Below, one piece after another: positions 25,680 to 33,955 of a stretch of DNA of 64,000 nt; the stretch's first letter is position 1, and every line of letters starts with the position of its first letter. Below the pieces are notes generated by a model. It was not told the origin of the DNA and did not search any database. It worked only from the letters and a program-made list of their open reading frames with translations. Source of the stretch: Haladaptatus litoreus (GTDB lineage: Archaea > Halobacteriota > Halobacteria > Halobacteriales > Haladaptataceae). A program made the position numbers and the translations under genes. The stretch lies in assembly GCF_900156425.1 (NCBI RefSeq), contig NZ_FTNO01000002.1:230125-294124 (forward strand), written 5' to 3'.

Positions 25680-27158
25680 TCAGACATAGTCGTTCACCTC
25701 GGTCTGGAGCAGTTCGTTCGCCGATTCCAGCGATTCGACCAGTTCGGCCACAGATTCCTCGTGGACGACCAGCGTCGCCTCCGCATCGCTCAGGCCCTCG
25801 GCCATCGCGTCGCCAGCAGGGCCGCCGTGCGAATCGCGCATCTCGACGCTCGTTTCGGGGTCAAGTGCAGACTCAACTTCCTCGCGGGGAACGTACTCCG
25901 CGAGCGGTGCGCCAAGCACGTCGTTCGCCGCGGAATCGAGGGCATCATAGTCGGCCTCCCCTGCCGTCGCAACCAACTCGTGCGCCGTGCGGAACGGCAC
26001 GCCGCACATGGCCAGCAAGTCGGCGACTCCCGTCGCAGTCGAAAAGCCCTCCGCGGATTCCTCGGCCAGCACGTCCTCGTTCCACGTTGCGGTCGCCACC
26101 GCGCCCGCCGTAACCTCGACTGCGTCGGTCACGGCGTCGATGGCGCCCCACGCGTGGGGTGTCGCGCGCTGAAGGTCGCGGTTGTACGCACGGGGAAGTC
26201 CCTTGAGTGTGGAGAGCAGACCCGACAGTCCGGCGTGCGCATCGCCCGCCACCGCGCGAACCAGTTCGAGGGTGTCGGGGTTCTTCTTCTGGGGCATGAT
26301 GGACGACGTGGACGAGTAATCATCCGACAGTTCCACGAACCCGCGATTCGAGTAGATGACGAGGTCTTCCGCGATTCCCGAGAGCGTCGTGGCGAGGTTC
26401 GCCAGCGCGGACACCGTCTCTACGAGGAAATCGCGGGCAGACGAGGCGTCCATTGAGTTCCCCAAGACCGAATCGAACCCGAGCAGGTCGGCCACGCGCT
26501 CGCGGTTCACGTCGAAGGGAGTCCCCGCAAACGCCGCAGAGCCGAGAGGCGACTGGTTCACTCTCCCGTAAGCATCGAGCAGGCGTTCCGTATCGCGCGA
26601 AATCGCCTGTTCGTAGGACGCGAGGAAGTGCCCGACCGTGGTCGGTTGGGCAGGCTGAAGGTGCGTGTAGCCTGGCATCACCGTATTCGCGTGCGACTCC
26701 GCCGTTTCGAGCAGTGCTTCGCGGAGTGCGAGCGTTGCATCCAATACACCCAAAACGTCTTCGCGGAGACGGTAGCGGATGCAGGTCGCAACCTCGTCGT
26801 TCCTGCTTCTGGCGGTGTGCATCTTCCCGCCGTCGTCCCCGACTTTCTGGACGACCGACGTTTCGATTGCGGCGTGAACGTCCTCGCCGTCCGGCAGGGA
26901 GCCGTGGCCATCGACTTCGACCACATTCAGCGCGGTGAGAATCTCGCCCGCCGTCTCGTCCTCGATGATGCCCTGTTCCGCGAGCATCACAACGTGGGCG
27001 CGGTCTACCGCGAGGTCTGCTGTGAAGATGCGCTCATCCGCGGACAGCGACGAGAGGAATCCGCGAGCAGGGCCGCCGCTGAAACGGTCGCCGCGAACGA
27101 CATCGCCGTCGCCGTTTCCGCTCTCATCGCTCCCGATTCCACTCCCTTGCTCACTCAT
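25680..27158 (-). CDS. argH: Argininosuccinate lyase
   Basis: A 492-residue fumarase/aspartase-superfamily lyase. The family signature is complete in SSTSSIMPQKKNPDTLEL, with the mobile-loop Ser of GSSxMPxKxN; other blocks are RSRNDEVATCIRYRLR and PGYTHLQPAQPTT. It cleaves argininosuccinate to arginine and fumarate. The N-terminus carries about 20 flexible Gly/Ser/Asp residues before the first helix. Its start overlaps the end of argG by 8 nt, so argG-argH form a unit. Confidence 0.94.
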   Translation of the reverse strand: MSEQGSGIGSDESGNGDGDVVRGDRFSGGPARGFLSSLSADERIFTADLAVDRAHVVMLAEQGIIEDETAGEILTALNVVEVDGHGSLPDGEDVHAAIETSVVQKVGDDGGKMHTARSRNDEVATCIRYRLREDVLGVLDATLALREALLETAESHANTVMPGYTHLQPAQPTTVGHFLASYEQAISRDTERLLDAYGRVNQSPLGSAAFAGTPFDVNRERVADLLGFDSVLGNSMDASSARDFLVETVSALANLATTLSGIAEDLVIYSNRGFVELSDDYSSTSSIMPQKKNPDTLELVRAVAGDAHAGLSGLLSTLKGLPRAYNRDLQRATPHAWGAIDAVTDAVEVTAGAVATATWNEDVLAEESAEGFSTATGVADLLAMCGVPFRTAHELVATAGEADYDALDSAANDVLGAPLAEYVPREEVESALDPETSVEMRDSHGGPAGDAMAEGLSDAEATLVVHEESVAELVESLESANELLQTEVNDYV

Positions 27159-28320
27159 TATTCGCTAAGCGTGCCTGATAGCCGTGGTATTTCGCCACTC
27201 CTGTCGCGTCGGCCTGTTCGATTTTGCCGACGGTTTCGGTGTTGAACGAGGCGGCGTCCTCGGAGTACACCGCGTATTCGCTTTCGCGGGCGACCGGGCG
27301 GGCCTGTCCGCCCTCGAATTTGACCGTCACCGTGCCGGTGACCTTCTCCTGCGTGGTGTCGATGAAGCCGTCGAGGGCGTCCACGAGCGGTGCGGAAAGC
27401 AGTCCCTCGTAGGCCTTTTCGGCCCACTGCTGGTCGATTCCAGTTTTGGACGAGCGTTCTTCTTTCGTCAATACCAGTCCTTCGAGGGCTTGGTGCGCGT
27501 TGAGAAGGGTCGTCGCAGCGGGGTGTTCGTAATTTTCGCGCACTTTCAGGCCGAGCATGCGGTCTTCCATGAGGTCAGTGCGCCCGACGCCGTGCTTGCC
27601 CGCGAGTTCGTTCAGGTATTCGATGAGTTCGACCGAATCGTAGGATTCGCCGTCGATGGCGACGGGTTTCCCGTTCTCGAACTCGATTTCGATGAGTTCG
27701 GTTTCCGCGCCCGGTTTCGTCGTCCATTCGTAGATTTCCTCCGGCGGGACGTAGCCGGGGTCTTCCAGATTGCCGCCCTCGACGGAGCGACTCCAGAGGT
27801 TCGTATCGATGCTCCAGACGCCCTCGTTGCCGCCCTCCACGGGCAGGTCGTGGTCGTCGGCGTACTCCATCTCCCATTTGCGGGTCAAGCCGAGTTCACG
27901 CACGGGCGCGATGACTTCCAAATCGGAGGCACGCCAAACCGCCTCGAAACGCAACTGGTCGTTTCCTTTTCCGGTACAGCCGTGTGCTACGGCGTCACAG
28001 TCGTTTTGCTTCGCCACGTCGAGAATCGCTTTGGCGATTACCGGGCGGGCGAGTGCTGTCCCGAGCGGATAGCCCTGATACGTCGCGTTGGCTTTCACCG
28101 CGTCAAGGCACTGTTCCGCGAACGCGTCTTTCGCGTCCACGACGTAATGTTCCAGATTGAGTGCTTCCGCGGTTTCCTCCGCTTCTGCAAATTCCTCTTC
28201 GGGTTGTCCCACGTCTACGGTGACGCCGATTACCTCGTCGTAGCCATATTCCTCTTCGAGGAGTGGGACGCATACTGTCGTGTCGAGTCCGCCCGAGAAG
28301 GCGAGTGCAACGGATTTCAT
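27151..28320 (-). CDS. argG: Argininosuccinate synthase
   Basis: A 389-residue ATP-dependent ligase joining citrulline and aspartate. It begins MKSVALAFSGGLDTTVCVPL with the PP-loop SGGLDTT, and GCTGKGNDQLRFE is the second conserved block. ATG 28320 is chosen because it sits 31 nt from a TATA-like box and matches the family start; an in-frame ATG at 28344 lies at or above the expected transcription start. A perfect 18-nt palindrome flanks the promoter and a short ORF with three consecutive Arg codons lies further upstream, both possible arginine-response elements. Confidence 0.94.
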   Translation of the reverse strand: MKSVALAFSGGLDTTVCVPLLEEEYGYDEVIGVTVDVGQPEEEFAEAEETAEALNLEHYVVDAKDAFAEQCLDAVKANATYQGYPLGTALARPVIAKAILDVAKQNDCDAVAHGCTGKGNDQLRFEAVWRASDLEVIAPVRELGLTRKWEMEYADDHDLPVEGGNEGVWSIDTNLWSRSVEGGNLEDPGYVPPEEIYEWTTKPGAETELIEIEFENGKPVAIDGESYDSVELIEYLNELAGKHGVGRTDLMEDRMLGLKVRENYEHPAATTLLNAHQALEGLVLTKEERSSKTGIDQQWAEKAYEGLLSAPLVDALDGFIDTTQEKVTGTVTVKFEGGQARPVARESEYAVYSEDAASFNTETVGKIEQADATGVAKYHGYQARLANNE

Positions 28321-28347
28321 TGTGGACGTTGCCAAGGACTCCACCCA

Positions 28348-28355
28348 CTTAAATT
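28348..28355 (-). promoter_or_regulatory. TATA box of argG
   Basis: Minus-strand AATTTAAG, about 31 nt before ATG 28320, with a predicted leader of only a few bases. Confidence 0.6.
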
Positions 28356-28356
28356 C

Positions 28357-28374
28357 TTCTCAATTTATTGAGAA
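28357..28374. promoter_or_regulatory. Perfect palindrome abutting the argG TATA box (candidate operator)
   Basis: TTCTCAATTTATTGAGAA consists of two perfect 8-bp arms around a 2-nt centre. It lies directly upstream of the argG TATA box, where the B-recognition element and TFB would bind, so a bound regulator could block or recruit initiation. The regulator is not identified. Confidence 0.55.
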
Positions 28375-28466
28375 ATAATCGCACAGAATAGACTAACGGC
28401 GAGTTGGTACGTTTTGAGGGCGCGTTGAACGAACGAAAGGTCGGGGTGGAATAGGTATTAGTGGGA

Positions 28467-28562
28467 CTAGAAAAGCCCCGGTCGCCGTCGCACGCAGAAG
28501 GAGTCGAAGGCGGACTCGTCGCTCACGACAGGGGCGACCCCGGTGGCGCGAGTCCACGACAT
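28467..28562 (-). CDS. Short leader-type ORF upstream of argG containing Arg-Arg-Arg
   Basis: A 31-codon frame, MSWTRATGVAPVVSDESAFD followed by SFCVRRRPGLF, opens about 30 nt downstream of an excellent TATA box (28586-28595) and would be leaderless. It ends 146 nt before argG on the same strand. Residues 25-27 are three consecutive Arg codons (CGA CGG CGA). These codons are part of the GGCGACC arm of a potential RNA stem with GGTCGCC in codons 8-10, and the stem is followed by GGGGCTTTT. An alternative hairpin GGGG-TCG-CCCC would compete. This resembles a leader peptide or attenuator, but could also be a free-standing micro-protein. Confidence 0.4.
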   Translation of the reverse strand: MSWTRATGVAPVVSDESAFDSFCVRRRPGLF

Positions 28563-28585
28563 TGTGAGTGTGTTCTGGCTTGGGT

Positions 28586-28595
28586 CATATAAAGG
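28586..28595 (-). promoter_or_regulatory. TATA box of the short ORF upstream of argG
   Basis: Minus-strand CCTTTATATG, centred about 29 nt before the ATG at 28562; one of the clearest TATA boxes in the window. Confidence 0.65.
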
Positions 28596-28642
28596 CTTTC
28601 GGCACGGCAATGGTTGCCAGCGATTCGTTTCTGCTGGCGAGA

Positions 28643-28652
28643 GTTTATTATC
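28643..28652 (+). promoter_or_regulatory. TATA box of the lipoprotein gene
   Basis: GTTTATTATC centred about 26 nt before ATG 28674; divergent from the short ORF promoter, with about 50 bp between the two boxes. Confidence 0.55.
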
Positions 28653-28673
28653 TTCCGATGAAAACATGGTTGA

Positions 28674-29768
28674 ATGCGACGACTCCCTGCCCTCCTGTTC
28701 GCCCTCCTCATCGTGACTTCTGGCTGTGCGGAGTACCTCCCGTGGTCGGAGCAGTCGCCGGAACCGGAAACCGACTCACAAGCTGATTTGAACCCACCAC
28801 CCGGCGCAAACACGCAGTGGATATTCGACGCGGAGCGACTCGTTTCTGCGCATGAATCCGCGCTTGCGGGAATGAATTATCGGAAGGAGGTTCGGATTCG
28901 CCCGAATCACAGTGTTGGCCCATCGAAATGGGCAAATTCGACACTCACCGTACACGCCGGTGAAGGACGACTACTCATCGACCAGCGCGGTGAAATCCCC
29001 GGCCGTTTCGGCGCTGGCGGTTCATACAAAGCCTTCGTGGCGAACAACACCACAACCCGAAATACCCCAAGACAGGTAGGGACTCAGTATGTCTCTGCTT
29101 CTAACCAAACGGGTTCACTTCCGGAAAACGTCAAGAACAACACCCAGATGAGCCAAATCCTCACGAACTCTGATTTCACGTGGAATGGGACGACCACTCG
29201 AAACGGAATCAGACTGTATCGCTACCAGGCAAGTACGCACACCGAACTTCCCGATGTGAAGTCGCTCACTGCGACCGTCTTCGTGGACGAACGAGGATTC
29301 ATTCACGAACTCTCGGGGTCGCTTCAAACGAGCGGTAGCCGAGCTGTTTCTGTCGATTTCTCATACCGATTTTCAGAGGTGGCATCACCACCGACGAAAC
29401 CCCTCTGGGTTAACAATGTGCCAACAATAACCGTGAACTCCGAAACCAAGCCCGGAGTCATTGTGATTGAACATAGGAGTGGAACGGTCATTCCAGCCGG
29501 GACAACCATTAGATTCAGCTTGTTCAACCAGTCAAATCACCCATTTGGCGATGCCGAACTTTCAAAGCCGCTCAAACCGGGCGACGTTGCGTATCTCTCG
29601 ATTCGCGGCTTCGAAGAGAGTGGAAATGGCCGACTCATTGCTGATGGGGAGATGGCGGTGAATCAACCTCCAGCAAACGAATCGGCCATTTCACTTTCCA
29701 ACTGGACTGTCTTTGTCGATATTAACACCGAGAAATGGTCTACTAGTGCTCGGGGCGGTTCATCCTAA
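28674..29768 (+). CDS. Haloarchaeal surface lipoprotein (DUF7537-like)
   Basis: A 364-residue exported protein. The N-terminus MRRLPALLFALLIVTSGCAE is a lipoprotein signal with lipobox-like VTSGC, so Cys18 is probably lipid-modified after processing. A Pro/Gln/Asp-rich linker follows, and then a beta-rich domain (about 50-245) beginning SAHESALAGMNYRKEVRIR, the pattern of haloarchaeal DUF7537 lipoproteins. A C-terminal domain of about 100 residues looks immunoglobulin-like. Many Asn-x-Ser/Thr sites (NTTTRNT, NESAIS) could be glycosylated. Function unknown. Confidence 0.75.
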   Translation: MRRLPALLFALLIVTSGCAEYLPWSEQSPEPETDSQADLNPPPGANTQWIFDAERLVSAHESALAGMNYRKEVRIRPNHSVGPSKWANSTLTVHAGEGRLLIDQRGEIPGRFGAGGSYKAFVANNTTTRNTPRQVGTQYVSASNQTGSLPENVKNNTQMSQILTNSDFTWNGTTTRNGIRLYRYQASTHTELPDVKSLTATVFVDERGFIHELSGSLQTSGSRAVSVDFSYRFSEVASPPTKPLWVNNVPTITVNSETKPGVIVIEHRSGTVIPAGTTIRFSLFNQSNHPFGDAELSKPLKPGDVAYLSIRGFEESGNGRLIADGEMAVNQPPANESAISLSNWTVFVDINTEKWSTSARGGSS

Positions 29769-29822
29769 AACGACTAACCACGAACGCCACCCTCATATTC
29801 TTCCCCTCTCTCGAATCGAACA

Positions 29823-30323
29823 GTGTACAGCCTCAACGTTCCCGTTCCCGGCGAAGTCGCCCGCCTTGCAGAGAAACTTCGCCCATCGCTCTACCAGTTC
29901 GACACTGTCCGCGACCAGCACACCTTGGTTGTCAAACGATTCGGCGACCGCCAAAATTACGACCGACTCGAAATGCAGGTTCGAACCGCGCTCGTCGGGT
30001 CACCTGTCTTCGAAGCCAAAATAGCCGAAATCGACCTGTTCGAAAATCCGGCACGCGGGGATGGCCCCGTCGTCTACCTTGCCGTGGAAAGCCCAGGTCT
30101 GCGCGAACTCCACCGCGAACTGGTTGCCGAGTTCGATTGTATCGAGGGCATCGAAGGTGACGACTACGTTCCGCACGTGACGCTCGCTCGTGGCGGAAAT
30201 CCGGATGCGGCTCAGCAACTCACGGAACGAGACATCAACCCGATTACGTGGAACATCACGAGACTACAGCTTTGGGATGCGACCTACGAAGAACCAGCGG
30301 CGACGATTTCGCTTCCAGCGTAA
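29823..30323 (+). CDS. 2'-5' RNA ligase family protein (2H phosphoesterase)
   Basis: A 166-residue protein with a GTG start. It carries the two His-x-Thr/Ser-like motifs of the 2H phosphoesterase superfamily: DQHTLVVKRF in the first half and YVPHVTLARGG in the second, at the spacing expected for one catalytic cleft. Members act as RNA 2',3'-cyclic phosphodiesterases or 2'-5' RNA ligases. The start follows the lipoprotein gene by 54 nt. Exact substrate unknown. Confidence 0.8.
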   Translation: MYSLNVPVPGEVARLAEKLRPSLYQFDTVRDQHTLVVKRFGDRQNYDRLEMQVRTALVGSPVFEAKIAEIDLFENPARGDGPVVYLAVESPGLRELHRELVAEFDCIEGIEGDDYVPHVTLARGGNPDAAQQLTERDINPITWNITRLQLWDATYEEPAATISLPA

Positions 30324-30351
30324 TATTCAGAAAATCTCCAACCAATCCGAT

Positions 30352-32535
30352 TCATTGTGGTTTCGGCGGTTCCCCGTTCCACGCATCCTTGTCGGTGAAG
30401 AAGTTCAGCATAGCGAATTTGAGTTTTTCTGGAGCGATGTCCAGCATCTCCTCGCGTTCTTCCGGCGGGAAGGTTTCTCGGACACTGTATTTGCCCATCT
30501 CCCGCACGCTTTTTTCGGTGTAGCGTTTGTCCAACAGCACTCTGATGCCGAAATCCTCGGGGGAGCGAATCACTCGCCCCAATGCCTGCCTGGTTTTCCG
30601 AATCGTTGGAATTTCGACGGCGTACTCCCAGCCCGAATTTCGGCCTGAACGGTCGGCGAACACCCTGTCGTAGGCGTCCTGCACCGCGTCCATCCGGTCG
30701 TCCAAGTGGGGGTACGGAACGCCAACCACGACCACGGTTCGGGCGTCGTCTCCGTCGAAGCTGACACCCTCGGCCAACGTTCCCCAGAGCGAAGTGAAGA
30801 GGACGCCGTTTTGGTCGCTGGTGAACTGCTGGCGAAGTTCCTCGACGGGTGTTCCTGCTTCGTCGAAGTAGAGACTCCCGTCGATTCGGTTTCGAACGAG
30901 GTCGCGGTAGCGTTCTGCTTCCGAATAGCTCGGGAAGAAAACGAGCGTATTCCCGGCGGTGAATTTGACAGTGTCGGTCAGCACGTCCGCGATGGTCTCT
31001 TGGGTTTCCCGCTCGCTTCGCTCGCTGGCGAACAGTGCGGGCGATTCGACCGCGAAGGTTCGGCGATTTTCCTCGGGAAATTGGAGGCCGTAGGCCAACG
31101 TGACTGGCTCTGTGAGTCCCAACACGTCCGACAGCACGTCGAAGGGGCGCAGAGTCGCACTCATCAAGACTGTCGCGTACACCTCATCGAAGAGGGCTTT
31201 GGTCACTTCGCGCGGGATGCAGGTGTACAGTTCCGCTCGTCCGTACACTTCGTCGGTGCCTTCGTCGCGCCGAACCGCGGCAACCGGGTACTGGCCGAGT
31301 TCGGCCCCCTCGTCCATGTAGGATTTGACGAAGTTCGCGGCCTGAAGCGTCTGGCACTCCTGTCGGGTTTTTGCGTCGCCTTCTTTGTACGCTTCCTCGT
31401 ACTGCTGGTCGAGTTCTTTGGCGAGGCCGAGCGCGTCGTCCAGTTCGTCGTCGATTCCCTTCCCGGTGTACTCTTGAAGGAAATTGAGGGTGAGGTCGTC
31501 GCGCTTGTTCTCGTTCGCCACCGGCACGTCCTGCCAGTTTTCGCCGACCGCTTCGCGCTCGCCGAAGCCGAACGAATCCTCGTAGGTGGCCTTTAGGGCG
31601 CGCTGGAACGCGGCGAGGACGTTGAACCCCGACTCGCTCCGGAAGTCGTCGCTCTCCTGCAATTCGTCCAGCGCGCTGTCGAGGGTGTTCTCGGTCAGGG
31701 TTCGAGAGGCGTGGTCGCGCGCCGTCCCTTCGATGTTATGGGCCTCGTCGAAGATGGTGATAACGTCCTCCGGGTCGCGGTCTAACCACCGGAAGAACTG
31801 CTCGCGTATCATCGGGTCGAGAAGGTGGTGATAGTTGCAGACGACCAAATCGACGCCCTCCATCCCGTCTTTCAGCAGTTCGTAGCCGCACATCTGCTGT
31901 TGCTCTGCGTACTCGTAGATGTCGTCCGGCGTCCGAACGTCCTTGTAGAGCCACTGGTAGAACTCGCCCGTGTCCTCGGTAAGGTTGTTGTAATAGTAGT
32001 CACAGACGTTCGCTTCGCGCAGGTTTTCGACCTCCTCTTGAATCTGGTCGAGTTCGTCCATCACCGCACTCCGGGCCTCCGCGGCGGTTTCGTCGCCATC
32101 CTGCATCACTTCGAGCAGTTCGCGCTGGCGCTGTTCGAGTTCCTGTTTGTCGCGTTCCTTATCCACGACTTCGTAGGTGTTGTCCCGGAGCACCTGACAC
32201 TCCTGATAGTCCACGTCGATGTGACACATCGACCCTTTCCCGCGGAAGACGACGGCGCGAAGGGGTTCGTTCTCGTTGATTTCGCGCGCCTCGGTCACGA
32301 ACTGGCGCATCTGCTGGTGGACGTTGGTCGTGATGACCACCGTTTTGTCCTCCTCGCGGGCGAACTCCAGCGCGGGCGCGAGCGACGAGAGCGTTTTTCC
32401 CGTCCCACACGCACCCTCGAAAACCACGTCTTGTCCGCGAGCCAGTCCGTTGTAGATACGGTCCATCGCCTCCTGCTGGTTGTCGTAGGGCGACTCGTAG
32501 GGAAAGAACCGCATATACTCGTTCGTCGTAGACAC
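30352..32535 (-). CDS. XPD/Rad3/DinG-like ATP-dependent DNA helicase
   Basis: A 727-residue superfamily 2 helicase. Walker A is FEGACGTGKTLSSLAPAL and the DEAH box is TIFDEAHNIEGTARDHAS. Cysteines in KGSMCHIDV, YQECQVL, ANVCDYYY and QQMCGYELL are placed between motifs Ia and II like the Fe-S cluster of XPD/DinG enzymes. C-terminal motifs include LWGTLAEGVSFDG and the arginine-finger region RQALGRVIRSPEDFG. It unwinds DNA 5'-3' in this family and may take part in repair. A repair context is suggested by uvrB and uvrC elsewhere in the window. Confidence 0.88.
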   Translation of the reverse strand: MSTTNEYMRFFPYESPYDNQQEAMDRIYNGLARGQDVVFEGACGTGKTLSSLAPALEFAREEDKTVVITTNVHQQMRQFVTEAREINENEPLRAVVFRGKGSMCHIDVDYQECQVLRDNTYEVVDKERDKQELEQRQRELLEVMQDGDETAAEARSAVMDELDQIQEEVENLREANVCDYYYNNLTEDTGEFYQWLYKDVRTPDDIYEYAEQQQMCGYELLKDGMEGVDLVVCNYHHLLDPMIREQFFRWLDRDPEDVITIFDEAHNIEGTARDHASRTLTENTLDSALDELQESDDFRSESGFNVLAAFQRALKATYEDSFGFGEREAVGENWQDVPVANENKRDDLTLNFLQEYTGKGIDDELDDALGLAKELDQQYEEAYKEGDAKTRQECQTLQAANFVKSYMDEGAELGQYPVAAVRRDEGTDEVYGRAELYTCIPREVTKALFDEVYATVLMSATLRPFDVLSDVLGLTEPVTLAYGLQFPEENRRTFAVESPALFASERSERETQETIADVLTDTVKFTAGNTLVFFPSYSEAERYRDLVRNRIDGSLYFDEAGTPVEELRQQFTSDQNGVLFTSLWGTLAEGVSFDGDDARTVVVVGVPYPHLDDRMDAVQDAYDRVFADRSGRNSGWEYAVEIPTIRKTRQALGRVIRSPEDFGIRVLLDKRYTEKSVREMGKYSVRETFPPEEREEMLDIAPEKLKFAMLNFFTDKDAWNGEPPKPQ

Positions 32536-32879
32536 GATACGGAATATTCGCGGCTTGGTTCAAAAAGTCTTGCCTCCGTGAGAGATACGCATCGTTCGGT
32601 GTGTGACCGCGATTTCTCGAAAACATCGTTTTGTTTGTTTGTGGGGTTTCACTGTGTGTCGTTTATTTCGGTGTTGCTAGCTATTCACAACTCCAATGAA
32701 TCCGACACGACGACACGAGCAGTAAGCGGTTCAAGTTGGTGAAATTCACCTTGGAAACTACCGACAGCTGTTCAACAAAACTTAGAGTGCTTGCGTCTGG
32801 TGGCAGACGTTCAACAGAATCCAAAACACCCACAGCCGTCACACGATGTCTCAAACCAGGGAAACAGCACAGAACGAGT
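32536..32879. other. 344-bp intergenic region, no gene recognised
   Basis: This stretch holds no convincing coding frame. It contains a hairpin CGTCTG-GTGG-CAGACG, a GGTGAA-A-TTCACC inverted repeat and the word GTTCAACA twice, about 45 nt apart. It could be remains of a mobile element, but nothing diagnostic was recognised. The helicase promoter would lie near its left end; the transporter gene ends at its right end. Confidence 0.3.
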
Positions 32880-33851
32880 TTATACGGCGGACTGTGATTC
32901 TTTCTCTACTTGCACTTCGGGTTCGATGTACACCTTTTTCACGTGTTCGTTCGCTTCAAAGAGGTCGTTTTCGAGGGCGGTAATTCGGTCGTCTATCTCA
33001 CCCGTATCGAGTCCCGGGTCGAACGCCACGTCGCCAGCGACGATGGCTTTCCCGGGACCGAAGTAGACGGTTCGGAAGTCGATAATCTCGACGACGCCCT
33101 CGGCCTCGCCGAGCATCATTCGAAGCACGTCCTCCTCTTCTTTCGGAAGACTCTCGCCGAGAAGCAGTCGCTTGTTCTCCAACGCGAGGGCGACGGCGAA
33201 TCCCATCAGCATGAGGCCGATGAGTAAGGCGGATGCGGCATCGTACATCGGGTTTCCGGTGTACCGGGTGAGGAAAACACCGAACAGCGCGATTCCCGCC
33301 CCGCCGAGGGCGATGGTGTCCTCGGTGAGCGCCGTCAGGGTCGTCACGTCGCTGGTTTTGCGGAAGGCCTCCCGAAAGCCGCTCCAGTTTCGGCGATTAA
33401 TTTCGATTTTCATCGCCTTGTACGCCTTGCTGAAGGCGTAGCTCTCGAACAGTATCGCGCCGACGAGGACGCCGTAGTTGACGAACACCGGGTCGAAGGT
33501 GAACGAGAGAAGCGTCACTTCCGCGATTTCCTCGGCGTGCGGGTTCATAAGCGCTTGATACCCGTGTTTCGCGCTCTCCCACCCGGCGATACCGAACAGG
33601 AGGACGCTCACCAAAAAGCTGTAGAAAAACTGCGCCTTGCCGAATCCGAAGGGGTGACCGCGGGTCGCCTCGCGCCCGCTGTACCGGATTCCGATGAGGA
33701 GAAAAATTTGATTTCCGGTGTCGGAGATGGAGTGATACGTCTCCGAGAGCATCGCCGGACTCATCGTGAGGAGATACCCGACAAACTTCAACACGGCAAT
33801 TGCCCCGTTCGCAACGAGGGCGGCAATTACCACGGATTTGCTACTCGCCAT
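32880..33851 (-). CDS. Cation diffusion facilitator transporter (ZnT9/SLC30A9-like)
   Basis: A 323-residue CDF protein. MASSKSVVIAALVANGAIAV begins the first span, and TYHSISDTGNQIFLLIGIRY is the helix-2 metal site (HxxxD). GHPFGFGKAQFFYSFLVSV follows, a combination typical of the ZnT9-like subgroup. The helix-5 site reads LTEDTIALGG rather than HxxxD, also as in that subgroup. A cytoplasmic domain of about 90 residues ends the protein. Likely metals are zinc or manganese, moved in exchange for protons. Confidence 0.85.
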   Translation of the reverse strand: MASSKSVVIAALVANGAIAVLKFVGYLLTMSPAMLSETYHSISDTGNQIFLLIGIRYSGREATRGHPFGFGKAQFFYSFLVSVLLFGIAGWESAKHGYQALMNPHAEEIAEVTLLSFTFDPVFVNYGVLVGAILFESYAFSKAYKAMKIEINRRNWSGFREAFRKTSDVTTLTALTEDTIALGGAGIALFGVFLTRYTGNPMYDAASALLIGLMLMGFAVALALENKRLLLGESLPKEEEDVLRMMLGEAEGVVEIIDFRTVYFGPGKAIVAGDVAFDPGLDTGEIDDRITALENDLFEANEHVKKVYIEPEVQVEKESQSAV

Positions 33852-33955
33852 TACCGAATAGCCTCACGGAGGTGTCAAAGTCCTTGCGACGAGAAATCCC
33901 GCAGAAGAGTGGATACGGCGGAAGACGCAAGATGGTTCGATTCCAACGCGGAAGT

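Noticed and set aside
28467-28600. tRNA or other structured RNA gene
   Set aside because: Stems are present, but there is no anticodon arm, T-loop consensus or cloverleaf; a coding frame at the correct distance from a TATA box fits better.
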